From assembly GCA_003130835.1 (NCBI GenBank), contig QEXX01000149.1:1-38449 (forward strand): a stretch of 38,449 nt of DNA, in the 5' to 3' direction. The position numbers were made by a program, and so were the translations under genes. Below, piece by piece: positions 8,347 to 16,707 of the stretch (the stretch's first letter is position 1; each line of letters opens with the position of its first letter). Origin of the DNA: Anaerolineae bacterium. Its GTDB lineage: Bacteria > Chloroflexota > Anaerolineae > Anaerolineales > UBA4823. The notes beneath the pieces are model-generated. The model saw only the letters and a list, made by a program, of their open reading frames with translations. It was not told the origin of the DNA and ran no database searches.

Positions 8347-9795
8347 ATGATTCGCGTACAACGCACTGGAATCATCCTCCAACCCAATCAGCGCCGGGTA
8401 CTTTTCCGCCCCTTTACGCCGACCAGTGAAGAACGTATCACGCATATCATCGGGCGTATTCTGAGTCTTTCTGAAGCAGAAGTAGAAAATCAACTGGCAC
8501 AGGTTTGCGCTGAGTTTGGGGAGCGCCATCACAATCTGGGAAAATTCTTCCTAAAGCGCTATGAGCAACTGCGCAAGTACGCTTTGACCGATCAGCCACT
8601 CAGCCAAGCTCGCCGCATGCTGATTGGGGCATACTTTACCCAAGAGTATGCCCTCGAGTCGGCTGGGCTGTTGAATCCTTCCATCGTATGGCATCCGGAC
8701 CAAAGCGGTTTACCCGAAGGTTGTCGGCGGTTTATTCTCAGCTTGCGCGCCATTGGCGAGGGTCATATTTCTTCTGTAACTTTCCGGGCTGGCATGATCG
8801 ATGCCGAAAATCACCTCACTCTCTACCAACCAACTCCTTTTGTGACCTTGCCCGAAATAGCCCATCATCCCTCCTATGACAAACACCTTTTCCAGAAAAA
8901 ACTGGTCGAGTTAGGGCTTTATAATGAATTCTCCCATCTTGTTTTGGATGAGTTATCCGACTTCTTTACCTTCACCGAGCTAGAGACGCGCGTCCGCTAT
9001 GCCTTGGAGCATGGCATTAACCTACGCAGCCACCGTACGACAGCGAGAGGCATGCTTTCGCTTGCCACTTCAAATTATGAAATCCGCTTTTCGCCCGACC
9101 AACAACTCTCTGAGCGTATTCTCTTTCCTTCTACGCCTGCTGAAATCAAGGGCATCGAAGATGCCCGTTTTGTTGAATTTCATGATGAGGACGGTTCGAC
9201 AACCTACTATGCCACCTACACCGCTTACGATGGAACCGTTATCCTCCCACAATTATTGGAAACCACAGATTTCTTGCATTTCAAGATCAGCACCTTAAAC
9301 GGGCCGGCTATCCAAAACAAGGGGATGGCGCTATTTCCGCGCAAAATCAAGGGGCGGTATGCCATGTTAGGACGGCAAGACAACGAAAATTTGTATTTGA
9401 TGTATTCCGATCACATCCATTTCTGGTACACGCACGAGATTCTTTTGCACCCCACCTATCCTTGGGAATTTGTTCAAATCGGCAACTGTGGCTCTCCCAT
9501 AGAAACTGAAGCCGGCTGGTTGGTTTTGACCCATGGGGTCGGTCCGATGCGGAAATATTCGATCGGCGCTGTGCTTTTAGATTTGGAAGATCCCAGCAAG
9601 GTTATCGGACGCCTAAGAGAGCCGCTCTTAGGGCCCAACGAGAACGAACGAGAAGGATATGTCCCCAATGTAGTCTATAGTTGCGGGAGCGTTATCCACA
9701 ACCGCCACCTCATCTTGCCCTACGCCATGTCAGATTACGCCAGCACCTTTGCAATTATTCCTCTGGATGATCTGCTGGCTGCCATGCAAGGATAA
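8347..9795 (+). CDS. Glycoside hydrolase family 130 protein (mannoside phosphorylase-like)
   Basis: A 482-residue protein with the GH130 beginning MIRVQRTGIILQPNQRRVLFRP and the signature region KGIEDARFVEF (around 269-277), where Asp272 lines up with the catalytic Asp of the family's EDPR motif; TYYATYTAYDG follows as expected. Most characterised members phosphorolyse beta-mannosides to mannose 1-phosphate; some hydrolyse or synthesise them. It is longer than the ~330-residue phosphorylases, with an extra ~120-residue N-terminal helical part seen in the long GH130 subgroup. It is the last gene of the GT4-GT4-GH130 operon and may trim, recycle or build the polymer made by its partners. Substrate and reaction direction are inferred. 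Confidence 0.87.
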   Translation: MIRVQRTGIILQPNQRRVLFRPFTPTSEERITHIIGRILSLSEAEVENQLAQVCAEFGERHHNLGKFFLKRYEQLRKYALTDQPLSQARRMLIGAYFTQEYALESAGLLNPSIVWHPDQSGLPEGCRRFILSLRAIGEGHISSVTFRAGMIDAENHLTLYQPTPFVTLPEIAHHPSYDKHLFQKKLVELGLYNEFSHLVLDELSDFFTFTELETRVRYALEHGINLRSHRTTARGMLSLATSNYEIRFSPDQQLSERILFPSTPAEIKGIEDARFVEFHDEDGSTTYYATYTAYDGTVILPQLLETTDFLHFKISTLNGPAIQNKGMALFPRKIKGRYAMLGRQDNENLYLMYSDHIHFWYTHEILLHPTYPWEFVQIGNCGSPIETEAGWLVLTHGVGPMRKYSIGAVLLDLEDPSKVIGRLREPLLGPNENEREGYVPNVVYSCGSVIHNRHLILPYAMSDYASTFAIIPLDDLLAAMQG

Positions 9796-10048
9796 AATCC
9801 AAGTTTTGCAAGCAAGCCGTCCTCTAAAGCTGCCGCTGATCCATCAAATTCCCATTGCAGCCGACAGGTCTTCAGCAATTTTGCAGGATGCGTTTCAGAC
9901 TAGCCCCTGCACGACAACCTCATTGATTCTCAACGAGGACAGGATGCGAGGAGGCAAACCCTTAGGAACGCAAATCCGCTTGTCCCAACCCTTTCCTTGA
10001 CGGAGGTTGCGTCATCGATCCAGATCAGCGCCGACAGTCTTCTAAAAA

Positions 10049-10885
10049 ATGGTATCTTTTGGTATGTTTAAGCTTATGTTGAAAAAACACCTTGCTCTCC
10101 CTCAAGACCATGGTTCTTGGGTTTTCCTGCTCAGCCCATTAGCCATTGGCCTATTTATCGGCAGGAGCCTAAGCCTCGCTTCTTGGGTACTCGTTGGGGC
10201 ATCGCTGGCAGCTTTTCTGTTGCGCCAACCGTTGAGCATTGCGGTCAAAGTGTGGAGCGGGCGTCGTCCTCGTTCGGATTTGAACCCTGCCCTGTTTTGG
10301 GTCGCCGTTTATGGGAGCCTATTGCTTGTGTCTCTGGTCTGGTTGGTGTGGTTGGGACATGGACGCTTGCTGTGGCTAGGGCTGCCGGCAGCCGGGGTTT
10401 TCGGCTGGCATTTGTGGCTGGTTAAGAAGCGTAGCGAACGGCGACAACTAGGGATGGAAATTGTTGCCAGCGGCGTGTTGGCTCTGGCAGCGCCGGCTGC
10501 CCTATGGGTAGGACAAAACGCTTCCTACCCACAAGGTTGGTTGCTCTGGATGTTATGCTGGTTGCAATCGGCAGCTTCAATTGTTTACGCCTATTTGCGC
10601 TTGGAACAACGGGAATGGGCTTCTATTCCACAGCGGTTGACAGAACGCTTTCGCCCAGCTTTGAGAGCCTTACTGTATAGCACCTTCAATGTCCTCGCGG
10701 CCGCCTTTTTAGGCTTAACCGGTTTCATCCCTTCGTTTGTTTGGATTGCCTATGCCATACAATGGGTCGAATGCCTCTATGGTAGTTTGCGTCCAGCGGT
10801 CAAGATGCGCCCTACCCGGATCGGGTTTCGCCAGTTAATCGTCTCGACCCTTTTTACGATTACATTTATCCTGCTCTGGCATTAG
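10049..10885 (+). CDS. YwiC-like family integral membrane protein
   Basis: About 278 residues with eight or so hydrophobic helices. The family hallmark is the N-terminal LPQDHGSWVFLLSPLAIG and RQPLSIAVK, like the EHGAW...PL and RQP motifs of YwiC-like proteins. The function of the family is unknown. Three in-frame ATGs (10049, 10064, 10076) precede the conserved start of the family, none with a convincing Shine-Dalgarno sequence; the shortest form (MLKKHLALPQDHG) fits relatives best. The 253 bp between GH130 and this gene contain no other gene that I can support. Confidence 0.8.
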   Translation: MVSFGMFKLMLKKHLALPQDHGSWVFLLSPLAIGLFIGRSLSLASWVLVGASLAAFLLRQPLSIAVKVWSGRRPRSDLNPALFWVAVYGSLLLVSLVWLVWLGHGRLLWLGLPAAGVFGWHLWLVKKRSERRQLGMEIVASGVLALAAPAALWVGQNASYPQGWLLWMLCWLQSAASIVYAYLRLEQREWASIPQRLTERFRPALRALLYSTFNVLAAAFLGLTGFIPSFVWIAYAIQWVECLYGSLRPAVKMRPTRIGFRQLIVSTLFTITFILLWH

Positions 10886-10947
10886 CGTCCCCGCCTGCCG
10901 AAGAAAGCCGACGGGGACGACTGCCTTGAGTGGGAGAGAACTCCCAC
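10886..10947. terminator. Two hairpins between converging genes
   Basis: Hairpin 1 pairs CGTCCCCG (10886-10893) with CGGGGACG (10912-10919). Hairpin 2 pairs GTGGGAG (10930-10936) with CTCCCAC (10941-10947) around an AGAA loop and abuts the hypD stop. Neither is followed by a clear U-tract, so they are either bidirectional terminators with weak tails or mRNA 3'-end stabilisers for the YwiC-like gene and hypD. Confidence 0.5.
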
Positions 10948-13314
10948 CTAAAAGCTGGTGTGCTCAGTGCGGGCGATGATCTCGTCCTGCAAGGTTTTGC
11001 TCAGGTCGCAGAAATAGTCGCTATACCCTGCTACACGCACAATCAGGTCTCGATACTGCTCGGGGTTTGCTTGCGCTGCCCGCAAGGTAGCTGCGTCAAC
11101 CACATTGAACTGGATATGGTGGCCATCGAGTTTGAAATAGGTGCGGATGAGGTGGGTCAGGCGGGTTAGACCTTCTTCATCTTGTAACAATTGCGGGGTA
11201 AACTTTTGGTTCAACAATGTACCGCCCGTGCGAGCGTGATCCATTTTAGCAGCCGACTTCACCACGGCCGTTGGTCCACGGCGGTCAGCGCCTTGCACCG
11301 GTGAGATGCCCTCGGAGAGCGGCATCCCCGCTTTGCGTCCGTCGGGTGTGGCGCCTGTGACTGAACCAAAATAGACATGCACCGTAGTGGGCAAGAGGTT
11401 AATGTGATATTCCCCGCCTTTGGTATTTTTCCGTCCTTCGATGGCTTGATAGTAAGCTTCAAACACCCTGCGCATCAAGCTATCGGCGTAATCGTCATCA
11501 TTGCCATAGCGCGGCGTGCGGTTGACCAACATCAATCGCTTGCGCTCATTGCCCTCAAAGTTAGAGCTTAGCAACCCAAGCAATTCTCTCATGCTTAGGT
11601 TCTGCTGATCAAAGACATGGTACTTAATTGCCGAAAGCGAGTCGGTGATGGTGCCCAGCCCAACCCCCATAATATAGGTAGTGTTATAGCGCGCCCCGCC
11701 ATTATGATAGTCTTTACCCCGTAGAATACAGTCATCGATCAGCAAGGATAAGAAAGGGGCCGGCATATAGTTCGCATATAAACGCTCCACCACCTGATTG
11801 CCACGCACTTTAATATCAATAAAGTAGTTCATCTGCTGGCAAAAGGCTTCGAAGACTTCTTCAAAAGTTCGGAACTGGGTCGGGTCGCCGGTTTGCAGGC
11901 CGATTTGTTTACCGCTGCGCGGATCGACGCCATTATTCAGGGTCAATTCGAGGATTTTTGGAAGGTTAAAATATCCGGTCAGGTTGTAATTTTCCTTGCC
12001 GAAAGCGCCAACTTCAACACAACCCGAAGACCCCCCACAGCGGGCATCGATGACCGATTTCCCTTGCCGTACCAATTCTTGGACAATGAGGTCACTGTTG
12101 AAAACCGAAGGCTGTCCAAAGCCGGTGCGGATAATCCGCCCGGCGCGCTGGATGAAAGCATCTGGATTCTTCTTGCTGACCTGTATCGAGGAGCTCGGTT
12201 GTAAGAGACGCATCTCCTCGATAACATCCAGCAAGAGATACGTAACCTCATTCACACCATCCGATCCATCCGGCTTTACTCCACCAAGATTGATCTGGGC
12301 GAAATCGGTGTAAGTGCCGCTTTCAGCCGCCGTGACACCAACTTTGGGCGGAGCGGGTTGGTTGTTAAACTTGATCCAAAAGCATTGCAACAGTTCTTCT
12401 GCCTTCTCGCGGGTCAGACTGCCATCTGCCAGCCCTTTTTCGTAAAAGGGAAGCAGATGGTGATCGAGCTTGCCAGGGCAGAAAGAGTCCCACGTATTTA
12501 ATTCGATGGTCACGCCCAGGTGGACAAACCAATAGTACTGTAACGCTTCCCAAAAATTGCGCGGCGCGTGGGCTGGCACCCAGGAGCAAATTTCGGCAAT
12601 TTGCTGTAACTCCGCTTTGCGTTGGGGATCATCGGTCTGCTTTGCCAATTGACGGGCTTTTTCGGCATGGCGTTCGGCAAAGCGAATTAATGCTCGGGCG
12701 ACAATCTCCATGGCACGCAATTCTTCTTGTTTATCATACGCTTCGGGATCGTTATAAAAATCCAAATTTGCCAGGCTGTGGCGAATCTCTTCGATAAAAT
12801 CCAACATGCCTTTGTGGTAGATTTTGTCGTCTAAAACAGTATGCCCCGGCGCCCGCTGTTCCATAAACTCGGTGAAGATGCCGGCTTCATAGGCAGCGAT
12901 CCATTGAGGCGTCATCTCCCGGAATAAGAGATCTCGCATGGATTTCCCTTTCCAAAAGGGAATGATTTTTTCTTCATACACTTTTCGCGCTTCGGGGCTG
13001 ACCTTGTAGGGAATCTTCTCACGCGAATCGAGAATATCTAAATCGTCCAGCGAGTGGCAACATAATTCAGGGTAAGTTGGCGTGGCTTTTGGCGCAGGGC
13101 CCTTCTCGCCGACAATCAACTCCCCATCCCCAATGTAAATGGTCTTGTGCTCCATCAAATACTGGAAAGCCAAAGCGCGACGCACTGGCTCGGAAATAAA
13201 ACCATGATTTTGGGTGTAAAATTCGGTGATCAGTTCTGCCCGTTCTGTGGAAATGGTTGGAACAGCCTCAAGGCTTTGTTGGCGTAAGCGAGCAACACGT
13301 TCTGTCATCGTCAT
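10948..13314 (-). CDS. hypD: Glycyl radical enzyme, trans-4-hydroxy-L-proline dehydratase-like
   Basis: A 788-residue glycyl radical enzyme. The C-terminal RVAGYSDYF holds the radical glycine (Gly763), and Cys432 and Glu434 in SGCVEVGAFGKE form the thiyl-radical/base pair. From memory the whole chain resembles Clostridioides difficile HypD closely (APTYPE, FMEQRAPGHTV, FNNQPAPPKVG, LTGYFNLPKILELTLNNG, TGGTLLNQ), including residues that line the hydroxyproline pocket (His in APGHTV, Ser/Asp/Phe in ESGTYTDF, Tyr in LTGY). HypD has Thr where this protein has Val after Glu434. The expected reaction is dehydration of trans-4-hydroxy-L-proline to pyrroline-5-carboxylate, under anoxic conditions. 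The start at 13314 is chosen because GGAGG lies 8 nt upstream and overlaps the activase stop; it also gives the family length. No proC is in the window. Confidence 0.8.
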   Translation of the reverse strand: MTMTERVARLRQQSLEAVPTISTERAELITEFYTQNHGFISEPVRRALAFQYLMEHKTIYIGDGELIVGEKGPAPKATPTYPELCCHSLDDLDILDSREKIPYKVSPEARKVYEEKIIPFWKGKSMRDLLFREMTPQWIAAYEAGIFTEFMEQRAPGHTVLDDKIYHKGMLDFIEEIRHSLANLDFYNDPEAYDKQEELRAMEIVARALIRFAERHAEKARQLAKQTDDPQRKAELQQIAEICSWVPAHAPRNFWEALQYYWFVHLGVTIELNTWDSFCPGKLDHHLLPFYEKGLADGSLTREKAEELLQCFWIKFNNQPAPPKVGVTAAESGTYTDFAQINLGGVKPDGSDGVNEVTYLLLDVIEEMRLLQPSSSIQVSKKNPDAFIQRAGRIIRTGFGQPSVFNSDLIVQELVRQGKSVIDARCGGSSGCVEVGAFGKENYNLTGYFNLPKILELTLNNGVDPRSGKQIGLQTGDPTQFRTFEEVFEAFCQQMNYFIDIKVRGNQVVERLYANYMPAPFLSLLIDDCILRGKDYHNGGARYNTTYIMGVGLGTITDSLSAIKYHVFDQQNLSMRELLGLLSSNFEGNERKRLMLVNRTPRYGNDDDYADSLMRRVFEAYYQAIEGRKNTKGGEYHINLLPTTVHVYFGSVTGATPDGRKAGMPLSEGISPVQGADRRGPTAVVKSAAKMDHARTGGTLLNQKFTPQLLQDEEGLTRLTHLIRTYFKLDGHHIQFNVVDAATLRAAQANPEQYRDLIVRVAGYSDYFCDLSKTLQDEIIARTEHTSF

Positions 13315-13318
13315 AAGG

Positions 13319-14236
13319 TTACCCTCCGATCCGGACGTTGAATCCATAGCTTTCAAAATAATTTTTGATTTCATTAAGATGTTCTTGTTCAGGCGTGGGA
13401 GTTTCTCGCAAGCGATATTCTACCCCCAATCCATTATATTTATGCAGAGCAGAAGCGTGATAAGGCAAAAGATCTAAGGGATGTTTTTGAGGTAAGGATA
13501 AAAGAAACTCAACCATTTGTCGTAAATTGATCGCATCATCATTAATCTGCGGGATGATCGGAAAGCGCACAAATATGGAATGGCCGAAGGCACTCAGGCG
13601 ACGTAAATTCTCTAAGATCGGCAGATTCGATACCCCTGTAAATTGGCGGTGGCGTTCCTCATCAATGAGTTTGAGATCGTAGAGGAAAAGATCAATATCT
13701 GTGCGCAAGCGATTTAAGGTGTCCCAAGAAGCAAATCCGCAGGTATCCACGGCTGTATGGATACCCTGACTTCGGCAGGCTTGCAACAACGCAGCCAGAA
13801 AATTCGGCTGAAAGAGCGGCTCGCCGCCGGAAAACGTCACACCGCCCCCCGATTGCTCAAAGAAGGCGCGGTCACGCTCAATCTCCTCCAGAACTTCGGA
13901 GACCGTCATGCGCTTGCCGACTAACTCGCGCGCCTCGGCATAGCATTCTTCTACACAGGCACCACATAAGGTACACAAGGCTCGGTTGGTTTCAAAGGAT
14001 TCGTGATGCTGGTAGATCGCGCCTACCTCACAGACATTCAAACACGCCCCACAGCGGATACAGCGGTTCTCACGTAGGAAAATCTCAATTTCGGGCGATT
14101 TTCCTTCTGGGTTATGACACCACCAACAATTCAAGGGACAGCCCTTGAAAAAGACCGTGGTGCGGATACCCGGGCCATCATGTACAGAATAGCGCCGAAT
14201 GTCGAAGAGAATACCACTCAGCTCAAGCGTTTCCAT
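13319..14236 (-). CDS. hypE: Glycyl-radical enzyme activating protein (radical SAM)
   Basis: A 305-residue activase. The radical-SAM cluster is CPLNCWWC (C-x3-C-x2-C) within GIRTTVFFKGC, typical of glycyl-radical activases. Two ferredoxin-type 4Fe-4S motifs follow (CIRCGACLNVC and CTLCGACVEEC), and then the SGGEPL motif. It would use S-adenosylmethionine to place the radical on Gly763 of the enzyme encoded 4 bp downstream. This pairing and spacing are the normal arrangement. Upstream, the restriction endonuclease stop is only 9 bp away on the same strand, so no separate promoter has room between them; transcription may come from the restriction-modification promoter or from inside the nuclease gene. 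Confidence 0.93.
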   Translation of the reverse strand: METLELSGILFDIRRYSVHDGPGIRTTVFFKGCPLNCWWCHNPEGKSPEIEIFLRENRCIRCGACLNVCEVGAIYQHHESFETNRALCTLCGACVEECYAEARELVGKRMTVSEVLEEIERDRAFFEQSGGGVTFSGGEPLFQPNFLAALLQACRSQGIHTAVDTCGFASWDTLNRLRTDIDLFLYDLKLIDEERHRQFTGVSNLPILENLRRLSAFGHSIFVRFPIIPQINDDAINLRQMVEFLLSLPQKHPLDLLPYHASALHKYNGLGVEYRLRETPTPEQEHLNEIKNYFESYGFNVRIGG

Positions 14237-14245
14237 GCACCTATC

Positions 14246-15157
14246 CTATAGAGCCATACAGACGTCTTGCAGGATAACATCGATTACCTCTGGATCTAAC
14301 AGAGGATGATTTTGAGCATGAGGGATTCTTAGGTGATCAAGAACGATTGCAAAACGTTGATACCCATGATCAGCTCTCAATTCGACCCATTCTATTCCTG
14401 CCTGCTCTAGCTGTTTCTTATTCAGGTCGGAGAGTTTATCAGCAATGAAGACCTTACTTTCGCGTGCGTATACTACATCAGCACTTTCTGGATTTCCTTT
14501 TCCCATTAACTTGACCTCACACTTATAGCGCTCTTCTTCGCTGATGCCTAAAAGGTAGAAATCCACTTCACGCAAGGATGGGGGTAGTCTATTCTGATCG
14601 TAATGCCGAAAAGGCACTTCAAACAATCTGCATAGAGTTAGCATGAGAGGCTTTTCTACTCGTTTACCAGCCGAACTCCAAAGGCTACCACGCAGTGCAG
14701 CTCGTTTTACCGCTAAGGAATTGATGACGATAAGGCTTTCGTTTAGGTTCAAATCTACACTAACACCATGCATTTTGATGGTTAGCGTTACATCAATTTG
14801 ATTTTCTTGATCGATTAAGTGTTGGATGGATTCTAGCAACATCTCATAGTGTTCTATCGATGCTTGCAAGACAATCTCTCGTTTTGTACTGTTATACATA
14901 TTCCCAATGGTTTTTCGGTTCAGTCCAGAATAGATCGCTAATTCGTCGCTTGGAAGATCATCCTTGAGGAATTCCTGTTTGTACCAATTAATTGATAGCA
15001 TTTGATGCTTGAGTTTAGCATCAATTACTTTCCGGAAGAAATCAATCACATACTGCAAGAATTCCGCATCAATAAGACGGATAATCTCCGAGCGATAGTC
15101 TTCTCCATGTAGTAACTTTCGGATAATTTCTTTTGTAACAGATTGTGTTATGGTCAC
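14246..15157 (-). CDS. Type II restriction endonuclease (PD-(D/E)XK; CfrBI-like?)
   Basis: 303 residues, starting at GTG 15157 inside the methyltransferase stop (GTGA overlap), so the two are translationally coupled. The C-terminal half has the layout of a PD-(D/E)XK nuclease: an Asp in LREVDFYLLG, then CEVKLMG as the E-x-K strand, followed by a helix and SKVFIADKLSD. The mid-region helix-turn-like stretch LPSDELAIYSGLNRKTIGNMY may take part in DNA contact. The pairing with a DNA methyltransferase makes restriction the expected role. The family resemblance to CfrBI-type enzymes is a guess from layout and partner; the recognition sequence cannot be read. The gene is visibly AT-richer than hypD and the ORP-like cluster on either side. 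Confidence 0.7.
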   Translation of the reverse strand: MTITQSVTKEIIRKLLHGEDYRSEIIRLIDAEFLQYVIDFFRKVIDAKLKHQMLSINWYKQEFLKDDLPSDELAIYSGLNRKTIGNMYNSTKREIVLQASIEHYEMLLESIQHLIDQENQIDVTLTIKMHGVSVDLNLNESLIVINSLAVKRAALRGSLWSSAGKRVEKPLMLTLCRLFEVPFRHYDQNRLPPSLREVDFYLLGISEEERYKCEVKLMGKGNPESADVVYARESKVFIADKLSDLNKKQLEQAGIEWVELRADHGYQRFAIVLDHLRIPHAQNHPLLDPEVIDVILQDVCMAL

Positions 15158-16536
15158 TCAAAACTCACTATTTCAACAAATTTTTCCAGGGATAGAAAGC
15201 GGGGTTTAATAGGAGTAAATAAATCTCCACCCCCCAAATTTTTTTCAATTAATTGAAAATACCTTAAATCTATTTCAGTCAAAAAAAAATGCCGCCCTAA
15301 ATTCAGGGCTGCATGCCCCACAGTTCCACTTCCTGCAAATGGATCAAATACCAAGTCCCCTCTCAGAGAATAATATTGAATTACCCGATAACAAAGTTCT
15401 ATTGGAAAAACAGCCGAATGCTCTTTGTCATACTTCGGATCAAGCAGCCAGACATTCGAGGTTTCATACTTTCCTAGAACTTTGCTGGCTTCAATGGTAT
15501 CCCAGTCATATTGCTTTAAGTTCCAGTCAATTAATTTATCAGTTTTTTTGCGATAAACCATGAGATATTCAGTAACTGGATTTGGTTTATATGCTAAGGG
15601 TTTCCGATGTTGTAGAAACCCTGCGTTACGATTCTTAGCACTCGACTCGGGCTTAACCCATACAATGTCATCAATAAATTCCCAGCCCATTTCGACTAGA
15701 TACGGGTGAATATCAAAAGGAATTGGATACCGCTTACTAGAATGTTGTCTGCTGATGCGAGGGATGATAATCGGTGAGGTGTTGAGCACAAAAAAGCGCC
15801 CTTCCTTTGTCACCCGAAGAACTTCTTGAAAAATCCCCGCTAAAAATTCCAAGTAATCCTTATAACTCGGGTAAATCGAGTAATCCCTTGCATTATAGTA
15901 TGGAGGTGAAGTAAAGGTTAAGTGAATCGAGTTTTCGGGTACATACCTTAAAACTTCTCGAACATCGCCGTGCACAACTACATTTTTCAAAAAATGATGT
16001 GTTGCAGGATGAGGCAGTTGCGATTTTTCTGAGGAAGTTGAAAAATACTCCTTATAGATAATTTGCTGAATAAGTTCATTTCGATGATTAACAAGCCTCC
16101 TTAGGGTTGTATCAACGGTCGTATTGCCCTTAAAGACTAACAATCCACGAATTGCTTGGGCAACAATTTTAGGATCAGGGTCATTTAGGAAATCTATAAG
16201 GGCAGGTATGTTGCGAGGGTCACGCATTCTTCCAATTGACGAGACAGCTTCCCTACGAACCATTGAATTCGAATCTTGTCTAGCAACCCCAATAAAGGTT
16301 TCTACATACCGAATATCCTCTAACTTCCCAAGGTTCTTAACAACCCAGAAACGGATGCGATGGTCTGGATGGTTTACATAAGATAAAAGTACTGTGCCAT
16401 CAAAGTTCTTCGGCAATGCCCCTAAATTTTGTAATATAAATGCTAACTGGGTACCATCTTGAACCCTTGACAAGAGCTGTGACAAAGCCCCATTCCCATC
16501 CTGCTTTAGTTTTTCAATTTCTTCTTTCGTGACCAT
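15154..16536 (-). CDS. DNA methyltransferase (N4-cytosine type) with N-terminal HEAT repeats
   Basis: 460 residues. Residues ~40-165 form HEAT-like repeats: DHRIRFWVVKNLGKL, NSMVRREAVSSIGRM and DPKIVAQAIRGLLV are three successive helical pairs. The catalytic domain follows: TSPPYYN (209-215) is motif IV of N4-cytosine/N6-adenine enzymes and DPFAGSGTVG (398-407) is motif I, in the order IV then I of beta-type enzymes. The TSPPY form favours N4-cytosine. It would protect host DNA from the coupled nuclease. Similar stand-alone enzymes start close to the catalytic domain, so the HEAT part is an addition of roughly 180 residues. Like the nuclease gene it is AT-richer than its surroundings, suggesting horizontal gain of the pair. 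Confidence 0.88.
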   Translation of the reverse strand: MVTKEEIEKLKQDGNGALSQLLSRVQDGTQLAFILQNLGALPKNFDGTVLLSYVNHPDHRIRFWVVKNLGKLEDIRYVETFIGVARQDSNSMVRREAVSSIGRMRDPRNIPALIDFLNDPDPKIVAQAIRGLLVFKGNTTVDTTLRRLVNHRNELIQQIIYKEYFSTSSEKSQLPHPATHHFLKNVVVHGDVREVLRYVPENSIHLTFTSPPYYNARDYSIYPSYKDYLEFLAGIFQEVLRVTKEGRFFVLNTSPIIIPRISRQHSSKRYPIPFDIHPYLVEMGWEFIDDIVWVKPESSAKNRNAGFLQHRKPLAYKPNPVTEYLMVYRKKTDKLIDWNLKQYDWDTIEASKVLGKYETSNVWLLDPKYDKEHSAVFPIELCYRVIQYYSLRGDLVFDPFAGSGTVGHAALNLGRHFFLTEIDLRYFQLIEKNLGGGDLFTPIKPRFLSLEKFVEIVSFE

Positions 16537-16578
16537 AGTAAGACAATATCATACACTGCATTTGGATAAACCCTATTT

Positions 16579-16608
16579 ATTGTACATCCTCAACTTGAAA
16601 CTGGTCAA
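16579..16608 (-). promoter_or_regulatory. Promoter for the restriction-modification operon
   Basis: Minus strand TTGACC (16603-16608) and TACAAT (16579-16584) are 18 bp apart, upstream of the methyltransferase start at 16536. This gives a leader of about 36 nt. It faces away from the PadR promoter, so the spacer 16537-16707 holds two divergent promoters. Confidence 0.55.
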
Positions 16609-16660
16609 GCAGTCTTCTCTCCCATCTTCTACACTGTCAACGATTTTGGCGCTTAAACTA

Positions 16661-16693
16661 TTGACAAAAAATCTATAGTAATATATACTATAG
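16661..16693 (+). promoter_or_regulatory. Sigma-70-type promoter overlapped by a PadR-type operator
   Basis: TTGACA (16661-16666) and TATACT (16684-16689) are exactly 17 bp apart. A perfect inverted repeat, CTATAGTA-N5-TACTATAG (16673-16693), covers the 3' part of the spacer, the -10 box and the bases after it. A dimeric repressor bound there would block RNA polymerase. The first gene downstream encodes a PadR regulator, so autoregulation is the simplest reading. Confidence 0.75.
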
Positions 16694-16707
16694 GCATGGA
16701 GTGAATT

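Noticed and set aside
9796-10048. Possible small gene or promoter (TTGACG near 9998) in the spacer before the YwiC-like gene
   Set aside because: No hexamer resembling TATAAT lies 16-18 bp downstream and no open frame with a ribosome site and family features is present.
13319-13374. Longer hypD start at 13374
   Set aside because: The added 20 residues overlap the activase end, are not family-like, and a GGAGG site sits at the right distance from ATG 13314 instead.
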